Origin: Aegilops tauschii subsp. strangulata
Lineage: Eukaryota > Streptophyta > Magnoliopsida > Poales > Poaceae
Direction of reading: 5' to 3'
Assembly (NCBI RefSeq): GCF_002575655.3
Contig: NC_053037.3
Coordinates: forward strand, 501,526,544 to 501,590,543
Length of the DNA: 64,000 bases
The position numbers and the translations under genes were made by a program. Positions within the stretch are counted from its first letter, which is position 1. Every line of letters starts with the position of its first letter. Below the pieces are notes generated by a model that saw only the letters and a program-made list of their open reading frames with translations, searched no databases and was not told the DNA's origin. Below are positions 56,476 to 64,000 of this stretch, in pieces.

Positions 56476-57302
56476 ACGCCGAGAACAAGGAAAAGGGATC
56501 ACAAAGTGAGGACGATGACGAAGAGCCCCGACAGCCGAACACTGGGGGGCAGAAGAAATTTCCCCCTCAAGTCAAAATGGTGAACATGGCATACGCTACA
56601 CACATTCCCAAAAGGGAGCGCAAGCATGCACTCAGGGACGTCTACGCGGTAGAGCCAGTCGCCCCCAAATTCAATCAATGGTCGTCATTCCCGATAACCT
56701 TTGATCGTCGAGATCATCCAACTAGTATCCATCATGGCGGTTCGGCCGCATTGGTCCTCGACCCAATCATCGACGGATTTCACCTGACACGAGTCCTAAT
56801 GGACGGGGGTAGCAGCCTCAACCTGCTCTACCAGGATACAGTGAGCAAAATGGGCATTAATCCCTCACGGATCAAACCAACAAAGACTACCTGTAAGGGA
56901 GTCATACCAGGTGTAGAGGCCCGTTGTACGGGCTCAATCACACAGCAGGTTGTCTTCAATTCCCCAGACAACTTCCAAAGTGAAGAGCTAATCTTCGATA
57001 TCGTCCCCTTCCGCAGCGGCTACCACGCACTGCTCGGACGAACCGCGTTCGCTAGATTCAACGCGGTGCCACACTATGCTTATCTCAAGCTCAAGATGCC
57101 CAGTCCACGCGGCGTCATAACAGTCAATGGAAATACAGAACGCTCCCTCCGAACAGAGGAGCACACAGCCGCCCTAGCAGCAGAGGTACAGAGCGGCCTT
57201 CTCAAGCACAACCATAATCCGGCTGCCGAGCCCCTGGACACCACCAAGAGGGTTCGGACCACACTGCAACAGGACAGCTCGGCTCGTCATGAGCTTGATT
57301 AG
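56370..57302 (+). CDS. Gypsy gag C-terminus and aspartic protease
   Basis: A 310-codon open frame starts in the zinc motif region and continues through NKEKGSQSEDDDEE to a retropepsin-like domain. That domain has VLMDGGSSLNLLYQDTVSKM (catalytic Asp at about 56802) and FDIVPFRSGYHALLGRTAFA. It ends HELD at 57302 just where RT would normally follow. The frame is longer than others in this element and may be the best-preserved piece, but no intact gag start is linked to it. Confidence 0.7.
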   Translation: MDHILDRSCQIHGTPDKQANHTNRDCWDFKQAGKLNAENKEKGSQSEDDDEEPRQPNTGGQKKFPPQVKMVNMAYATHIPKRERKHALRDVYAVEPVAPKFNQWSSFPITFDRRDHPTSIHHGGSAALVLDPIIDGFHLTRVLMDGGSSLNLLYQDTVSKMGINPSRIKPTKTTCKGVIPGVEARCTGSITQQVVFNSPDNFQSEELIFDIVPFRSGYHALLGRTAFARFNAVPHYAYLKLKMPSPRGVITVNGNTERSLRTEEHTAALAAEVQSGLLKHNHNPAAEPLDTTKRVRTTLQQDSSARHELD

Positions 57303-58495
57303 CAATTTGGCCTCCGTCCCAGTCCCAATGAGGTAGTGGCATTCGTACCACGCGTACATAATTACGCACTCAGAATTCCATGGGCATTGATGGAGGCACA
57401 GCTAGCTCGTGATCCACAGTTCGGCTAGACCGATGCCAGGCTCACATATAACTTCACTATTCCCTTTTTCCTTTTTTCAGGTTTCTTTTATACAGGCCCC
57501 CTTCGACGGCCTGATTACTGGTCCTGTCAAAGGATAAGTACACCAGATGGGCACAGAGCACAGGTATACAGGGGAAGCCCTAGAGGACAATCCAGCGATC
57601 ACTCTACCTTTTTCTTTCAGTACCCAACTGCAGCTCTCCTTTGGTTATGGCACGTTAAATAGCCGGTTGCTTTTCGCACTATTTGTATAAATGCGCTTCG
57701 ACGCATTAACCCAACTATAATGGAAATAGTTTACGACCCAAGTCAAGGGGCCTCAGATATTAGCTCTGCTCTTTTTCTGTTCTCCTTTGCCATTAATTAC
57801 TTATATTCTCGCACCCGTGCACTTTGGTAAGTTTCATATTTGCCAGGGGCTCCTCACCGCCCCATAATACGGCAACAAAGTCCGAACACTTCTTATAGAT
57901 AAGTTTGGCACCCCGAATTTAGCATGATATGCATTGGCTCTGAATCATGTCTTTGGTCAATAGTTGGGTTGCCCGGCTCCTGTGCTTGCTACCCTACATT
58001 CTGCTACATCGGCTAGGGTAGTAAAGGGAGAACTACTGCAATTGTGCCCTGCTCTAAACCGGATGAGCACCTCAGTAGAGCAGCCGAAAACTGACTGTCA
58101 TGATGCGGCGATAGCCGGTTAGCTGTTCGGAGGTCCCAAATCATTGGAGATTTTTCCCATTCCGCGAAGGATCGGTACTTCCCGATCAGGCGCTAACAGC
58201 ACTCTAGTTCATGTACCAGGGGCTGCGCCTATGTTTTATTATAAAACTCCTATGGCTAAGTGAGGGCGTTTAAGCCGCATAGTCTGATTGCCTGGTTCGT
58301 TGCTCTAAACAACTCCTTCACGGATCATATAATTGGATAAAGATTGTTTAGATTCCATCCCGAACACCTCCGTACTACCTACGTGAGGGCAGAAGCCGAC
58401 AACTGGCCAACCCTCAGATTTCATACAACACGGCCGCACAGGAGGAAACAATATAAACATAACAAGCATTATATTACAAACCGGCTTTGTTTTTA
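57303..58495. other. Non-coding spacer of the non-autonomous Gypsy element
   Basis: A few codons of the RT-side frame continue (PNEVVAFVPRVHNYALRIPW), then no domain is seen. This is where RT, RNase H and integrase would lie in an autonomous relative. Confidence 0.6.
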
Positions 58496-58599
58496 TCATA
58501 CAATGCTTGGACAAAACACGAGTGTATTCATTCGAAAATAATGTCCTGCCCGCACTGCGCTGCCGCAAGTCGAGACTCTTCTAGGACATCCGCAAAATA

Positions 58600-61588
58600 T
58601 CACTCGGGTGTGCGGTGCTCCTTGCCCTCTGGCGGCCCCCTGGCCACCTCGACGGCGTCCATCTTTGCCCACCACATCTTGCAACGGGCAAAGGCCATGC
58701 GGGCACCTTCGATGCAGACTGATCGCTTGACGATGTCTAGCCAAGGACAAGCCTCCACCACCCGCTTCACGAGGCCAAAATAACTGCTTGGTATCACCTC
58801 GGCTGGCCACAGCCGGATTATTAACTCCTTCATGGCCAGTTCGGCCACCCTGTGCAGCTCGACCAGCTGTTTCAGCTGATCGGTAAAGGGCACCGGATGT
58901 TCTGGCACAGCGTACTGCGTCCAGAACAGCTTCTCCGTGGAGCTCCCTTCTTTGGCTCGGAAGAACTCCGCCGCATCGGACACGCTGCGTGGTAGATCCG
59001 CAAAAGCCCCTGGGCAACTCCGAATCTGGGTTAGTAAAAGGTACTTCCTCTCCGCATACTTGCTTTGCCTGTTAAATGCCTTAGCAGCCGCGATCTTCTT
59101 GGCCTCCTGGACTTCTTTGAGGGCGTCCTGGGCCTCATTCCGTGCGGCCTCCGCGCTCTGACGAGCCTTGGCAAGCTCGGTCTCTCGGACCGACGCATTG
59201 CGCTCGTGGGCCTCGCACTTCTTCACCGCGTCCTGGAGCTCCTTCTGGACCTCGTCGACCCAGGCCTTGAGCTTCTTACGGGCGGCTTGCTGCTGGACAG
59301 CCTTCCCCTCGGCTTCGGCCAGGGCATTTTTCATGGCCTCGACCTCTGTCGCCGCCCCTAAACATGTTATGACATTCCTGTCAATACTCACCACTTATTC
59401 TTTCCGAATACACAGCAAGTCGTTACACACCTTGCTTCTCCTGGAGCTGAGTCTTCACCTGGCCGAGCTCGTTCTTGGCTCGCTCCAGCCTCTGCTTCAG
59501 TTCACAGACTTCGGCAGTATGGGAGGTCGCGGCCAACAGCGACGCCTGCTTATTCATACATATCAAGTTAGTCTCCTACAACAAAGGATGGATCCTTTGT
59601 ACGGTCTCTCTTCCCAAACACCGGACAGTGTCTCAGGGGCTACTGTCTGCATGGGATTGTTCTCTTTCTACGCGACTTACCTGAAAACCTGTCAACAGGT
59701 TGCGGTAGGCCTCGTTTAGTCCGCTCTTGGCGGACTGAACCTTCTCGATCACTGCACCCATAAGAGCACGCTGCTCGTCCACAACGGAGGCGCCTCGTAG
59801 CGCCTCCATCAAGTTATCCGGAGCCCCTGGTTGGACAGGGGCCACCGGTGGAATCAGCACATTTCCCTCCTTCGAAGGAGGGTGCTTGCCGGATTCCGGA
59901 ACCGTACGGTTCTCCAGAATCGTATTCGGCTGAGGGCCGAACTGAACACGTCCCTCCTCGCCAGTCTCCATGGGGGCCTGCTCCCCCATGTGTCCGGCAG
60001 CGGAGGTCTCGCCTTGCGGCGCCTCCTGGACAGCGTCCTGGTCACCCCCTGGCTCGGAGCGGTCCTTCGGGACAGCACTTCGGCGTCATCCTGGGCCTCG
60101 GGGGAGTCAGCGGTCGGCGGTGACGCGCTGGCCATTTCTGCCGGATCCAACGAACCTCCAGAAGAGGATCGCTGGATGTTGTCGCGCGCCGGACTACAAT
60201 AGCATGATCAACCATGTCAAAACTATAAAGGGGAGAGGCCGGATACACTTGCATATGTTAGTCGTAGTACTTACGATGTGGCCCGAGGTTTAGTACGGGG
60301 GCGTCACTCCGGACTGCTGTCCACGTCCCACGCGGTGTTGACCGCAAGGGCGCCCTTCCCCTTCTTGGGCGTTCCCGCCTCCAGATTCATGGAGGCCCCC
60401 CTTTTCTTCTTTCCCTCCTCAGGGAGAGGGTTCTTCTTCTCCTCCTCCTCCTCTTCCTCGTCATCGTCCTCAGGGACGGAGGAATGGGTTTCTTCGTCTT
60501 CGGACATCACGTCTGAAGCGCCCTTGCGACTGGGGCCACTGTTGGCCCCCTTGGCCTTCTTCTCCGGGGCCTTATAAGGTGCCGACACCAGCATCTTCGC
60601 TAGATGCGGGATGACCGGTTCTTCACGCAGCAGAGCCGGACACCGAATCCTCTTCGCCCTCTCCATCCAATCCTGAAAAAGCAAATGCTAAAAGCTCAGA
60701 CATCATTCTCGAAACGAACAAGTAGGGAACACGCTAAAAATAACATCCGTCGCTAGCGAGGTGTTTAACGTCGTGCCCGCGGTCTGAATCTGTGGCCGGC
60801 GGTTCCTTGTTGCCCTTAAAGAGCAACTTCCAGGCGCCTGTGTGAGTGGTTTCGAAGAGCCTCACCAGGGTTTGATGCTTCTTCGGATTAAACTCCCACA
60901 GAGGGTGACTTCTGCGCTGACACGGGAGGATCCGGCGAACCAGCATCACCTGAATTACATCGACAAGCTTGACATTCTTGGCTATCATGCTTTGAATGCG
61001 CGTCTGTAGCGCAATCAGCTCATCGGGCGAACACCAGTTCGGACTCTTCTCAACCCAGGAGGTGAGTCGCATGGGAGCACCGGAGCGGAATTCGGCAGCT
61101 GCGGCCCAGGTGGTGCCGCGGGGTTCTGTGACATAGAACCACTGTTTCTGCCACTCCTACACTGTATCCACAAAAGTACCTTTCGGCCAGGAGACGTTGG
61201 ATAGCTTACTCACCATGGCTCCTCCACACTCCGCGTGCTGCCCATCCACCACCTTCGGCTTCACGTTGAAGACTTTGAGCCATAGTCCGAAGTGGGGTTG
61301 GATGCGGAGGAAGGCCTCACACACAATGATAAACACCGAGATGCTGAGGAATGAGTTCGGGGACAGATCGTGGAAATCTATCCCGTAATAATACATCAGC
61401 CCGCAGACGAAAGGGTGGAGTGGGAACCCCGGTCCACGGAGGAAATGAGGAATGAAAACCATCCTCTCGTTGGGCTCCGGCGTGGGGACGACTTGTCCCT
61501 CGGCCGGCAGACGGTGGGCGATTTCCTTCGCCAAGTATCCGGCTGCCCGAAGCTCAGTAATGTCCTCCACCTTGATGGAGGAGACCAT
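58600..61588 (-). pseudogene. Antisense ORF of the non-autonomous Gypsy element (PF04195-like, coiled coil), multi-exon
   Basis: Read on minus: exon-like 61588-61157 has the putative gypsy-type domain (ERMVFIPHFLRGPGFPLHPF, then GIDFHDLSPNSFLSISVFII). 61072-60734 continues (SPDELIALQTRIQSMIAKNV). 60684-60304 is a charged linker (DDDEEEEEEEKKN, then KGKGALAVNTAWD). 59989-59633 reads SAKSGLNEAYRNLLTGFQ. 59394-58600 is a long coiled coil (EAEGKAVQQQAARKKLKAWV) with a C-terminal conserved block (LIIRLWPAEVIPSSYFGLVK, then RMAFARCKMWWAKMDA). The frame lengths suggest relatively good preservation, with introns between segments. It reads against gag. Confidence 0.65.
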
Positions 61589-62160
61589 CCACTTGCCCTG
61601 AACCGGATCCAGACATGGTTGAGTGCTAGCTCGAGTGGAAAGGAGATGGGAACTTGGGCGCTGGAGCTCGAGATTGGAAGCGCGGAGATAGAAAGAGGGC
61701 GCGGGGAAGAAGAGGGAATCCTTATCCCCTTATAAAGGCAGTAAATATTGAACGCCCCCCACTCGCCTTAGAATTCCTTGTTCCCAAGGGCTGTATAAAC
61801 GGCACGGTTGGGTTACCCATGCCCGCATTGATGAAAATCCCACGATAAGGGGACACGATCTCTGCTCTGACAAGACGTGCCAATTGCAACCACGTCTTGG
61901 GGCATGGAGCGTCGGGCACAAAACGGTCCGGAGTTATGACCGGTCGGGCGTGATGTCATGCTACCAATAATTTGTCAGCGGATTGGACTCATGTAAAATT
62001 ATATTCTCTCTATGGATATGTATGGTGTGTGACAGGTCCGGATACTATCATCGCGTCCGAAGACTATCTTGGAGTTCGGGATAAAGGGGACCCGCCTTGC
62101 AATGCTGAAGACAATCTGCGCGCCGGACGTCTCGTCATTGAAGCCAGGTTCAGAGGCTAC
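61589..62160. other. Leader of the antisense ORF and 3' end of the internal region
   Basis: This holds the upstream region of the minus-strand ORF and the 3' end of the Gypsy internal domain. The expected polypurine tract before 62161 (CAGAGGCTAC) is degraded. Confidence 0.4.
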
Positions 62161-62230
62161 CGAGGGAGTCCTGGATTAAGGGGTCCTCGGGCGTCCGACC
62201 TATTATCAATGGGTCGGACTGGTGGGCTAT
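62161..62230 (+). repeat. Truncated 3' LTR of the non-autonomous Gypsy element
   Basis: CGAGGGAGTCCTGGATTAAG matches the 5' LTR start except for the first base (T to C). It continues like 53509-53578 until the Copia LTR starts at 62231. Confidence 0.8.
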
Positions 62231-63705
62231 TGTAAGTGCATCTAGTGCCCCTTAGTGATTTTGGTGTATTGAAGACTTATAGGTTGAGGGACTAATGCGT
62301 TTGTGAGTGTACACAGGTCTATAAGTCTATGAGGAGTTTGATATTTGCAGAGAAAGTCGACCCCTAAAAATGAAGTTCTTCGTCTGAAGACTTTGAAAAT
62401 GAACAAATTGGTGTGACCTTGAAGACTAGGTATCCATTCGAGGAACATGAAGCGTGAAGATTGTTTTCGTAGTTTCATTTTCTCTTTGTTGAGTCATAGG
62501 AAACACCGTACTGTTAAAGGGGGTCGAGGAAATACTAAGGAAAAGTTTCCATGTCATGCTCAACTCAAAATCCTACACCCACCAATCCCTTCGAGTGAAG
62601 CCATTGGAAATCTCATACAGTTTAGTTATATTCTTCAGTGATAGAGACGAAGTTCTTCTGGTCTCTGAGGAATTTGTTCTGACTGAGGAGTTAGGAATTC
62701 GCCAATGCGGATTGCCTACACAGTGAGGAACATGATAGCCCTGAGGAATTTGATACGCAAATTTCCGACCGTTGATGTGCCTTGTGCCAGTTGTCCCAAC
62801 ATATCTACCCACCTAACGGTCATATCATTGAAGGGCATTTATGTCTAATCATGTCGGGCTACTCGCTAGGCTATAAATAGCCGCCCCCTACAACCACTAG
62901 CTGGTTGGCTGCTCCGAGAAACTGACACTTGTCATTTGAGAGCATCCCATCCTCCGAGGACTTTGAGCGAAAATCATCAAGTGAGGAAAACCCAAACCCA
63001 AACACCTACAAACCCAAAGTGATTGAGCATATCTGAAGAGATTGATCATGTGTGGATCCGACACTTGTTACCTTTGAAGACTGTGCTTCTTCCAGACGAT
63101 TAGGCCTCATGGTCTAGAGCATCCAAGAGGAATTGTGGATCACCGAGTGACCGAGTTTGTGAAGGTTCGGAAGTCACCTAAAGACTTGCCACGAGTTTTG
63201 GGCGAGGTCTGCGTGACCTTAGCTCAAGGAGAATACGGTGAGGACTGTGTGTCCGGGACTGTGTGTCCTCAGGTTTAAATACCTAGACGCTCCAACCAGA
63301 TGTACAACTGAGACAGCAGTTGGAACCGGTCTACCAAATCATTGTCTTCACCAAGCTTACTGGTTCTACTTCCTCAACTCTTTCATTTCCTCATAACTGT
63401 GTTGTGCGCTTGTTCATATCTGTGTTTGAAGACTTCGACTGAAGACTTTCTCAATTTCCTCAGTTCAATTTCTTTAGTGTGTTTGTCTTCATCCTGTGTT
63501 ATCCTGTGTTTACGCTTTCTGTACGCTTTGCTTGTCTTCATTTCATTATGATGACCATGCCTATGTTCTGTTATGTTTACTTCTGAGTACTTATTCCACT
63601 ACAAGTAGTTCTTTGCTAAGGAATTTCCTCACCCGCAAATTCCTCAGTGAAGAATTCATAAAAATCGCCTATTCACCCCCCTCTAGTCGATATAATGCAC
63701 TTTCA
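62231..63705 (+). repeat. 5' LTR of the Copia element
   Basis: 1475 bp, from TGTAAGTGC to GCACTTTCA, a short imperfect inverted repeat. A TATAAATA box lies at 62872-62879. Confidence 0.8.
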
Positions 63706-63707
63706 AT

Positions 63708-63721
63708 TGGTATCAGAGCAA
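63708..63721 (+). promoter_or_regulatory. Primer binding site of the Copia element
   Basis: TGGTATCAGAGCA follows the LTR after two bases. This is complementary to the 3' end of initiator methionine tRNA, the usual Copia primer. Confidence 0.85.
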
Positions 63722-63772
63722 GGTACTCCCTTGTTCTGTGTGATTTTGGTTTAACCGCCTGGAGTTTTAGTT

Positions 63773-64000
63773 ATGTCGACCACAGGAATGAAGACTGTGT
63801 CATGCCCCATCTTTGACGGTCACGAGTATCCCAAGTGGAAGGCCATGATGAAGAACCGCCTCATGGCGATGAACAACGAGCTGTGGACCGTCACTAAGAT
63901 TGGTCTGACCGATATGTGCAAGATGGCGGAAGCTGATGACATTCGCAAGTACACTGTTCTCAACCTCACGGCGAAGGACGTCATCTGCTCCTGTCTGTCT
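63773..64000 (+). CDS. Copia gag, N-terminal part
   Basis: From ATG 63773 the frame MSTTGMKTVSCPIFDGHEYP is open to the window end. F-DG-x-YP-KWK is the start of the Copia gag (UBN2-type), followed by MMKNRLMAMNNELWTVTKIG. The element may be intact to the right. Confidence 0.75.
   Translation, partial: MSTTGMKTVSCPIFDGHEYPKWKAMMKNRLMAMNNELWTVTKIGLTDMCKMAEADDIRKYTVLNLTAKDVICSCLS

Larger units (their letters stand above)
53509..62230 (+). mobile_element. Non-autonomous Gypsy element (gag-protease, antisense ORF, no RT or integrase)
   Basis: The 5' LTR (53509-53987) starts TGAGGGAGTCC and ends ACACCGACA, like the 24729 element on its own strand. gag and protease follow on plus. RT, RNase H and integrase are absent: after the protease there is only about 1.2 kb of non-coding DNA, then an antisense ORF cluster (61588-58600, minus). 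The 3' LTR begins at 62161 and is cut after 70 bp by a Copia insertion. The left flank CCTAT is a candidate target duplication, and its partner would lie outside the window. Confidence 0.8.
62231..64000 (+). mobile_element. 5' part of a Copia retrotransposon, cut by the window end
   Basis: An LTR starting TGTAAGTGCATCTAGTGCC is followed by a tRNA-iMet-type primer site and a gag start. It is inserted in the 3' LTR of the Gypsy element. The left 5 bp, GCTAT, are a candidate target duplication. Confidence 0.85.

Noticed and set aside
59831..60577. Plus-strand frames of about 90-123 codons
   Set aside because: They are shadows of the antisense ORF on minus (including its Glu/Lys-rich linker read as poly-Ser).
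63706..63724. tRNA gene at the Copia primer site
   Set aside because: Only the 3'-end complement is present and no cloverleaf, so this is a primer binding site.

Overview
The window is plant nuclear DNA, most likely from a large-genome Triticeae grass (wheat, barley or Aegilops type). The evidence is nested LTR retrotransposons of kinds typical for that tribe, CTCCCTCCGT-ended Stowaway MITEs, CACTA and Mutator elements with long terminal structures, and GT-AG introns. Gene density is low. I see one apparently intact gene of recognisable family on each side (a WRN-like exonuclease and an AP2/ERF-like protein). The other gene-like sequences are broken or lie inside transposons.

Layout. 1-2799: 3' end of a Gypsy element with an antisense ORF and a 1.2-kb LTR. 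2800-11520: host-like DNA with a single-exon WRN-like 3'-5' exonuclease (5327-6049, minus), a repeat-containing orphan gene broken by one stop codon (8070-8924), and several MITEs. One MITE is split by a 5'-truncated LINE with a 15-bp target duplication. 11521-14093: a SINA-like pseudogene (minus) head-to-head with an F-box/DUF295 pseudogene (plus). 14690-19348: a CACTA-type block made largely of tandem repeats, ending in a CACTA terminus. 19349-20773: the 3' end of another LTR element. 20774: terminus of a second CACTA element.

20774 to beyond 53508 looks like one old CACTA-like unit. It carries a WRN-exonuclease pseudogene, the AP2/ERF-like gene and a broken two-exon ORF, and younger elements have split it. 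An 18.2-kb Gypsy element (24729-42888, minus, TSD GGGAG) sits 12 bp upstream of the AP2-like start codon. It contains an internal-domain-duplicated, LARD-like LTR element (31279-40024). A complete 7.76-kb Mutator-like element (44565-52321, 9-bp TSD) carries a decayed transposase, a GRF zinc-finger/TM pseudogene and an unknown ORF. 53509-62230 is a non-autonomous Gypsy element (gag-protease plus antisense ORF, no RT or integrase) related to the 24729 element. A Copia element (62231 to the end) interrupts its 3' LTR.

There is no operon-like pathway, defence system, CRISPR array or rRNA/tRNA gene. The most interesting content is the cargo of host-like genes in the CACTA and Mutator elements, the recurring antisense ORF between pol and 3' LTR in three Gypsy elements, and a nesting order that can be reconstructed from intact target-site duplications.
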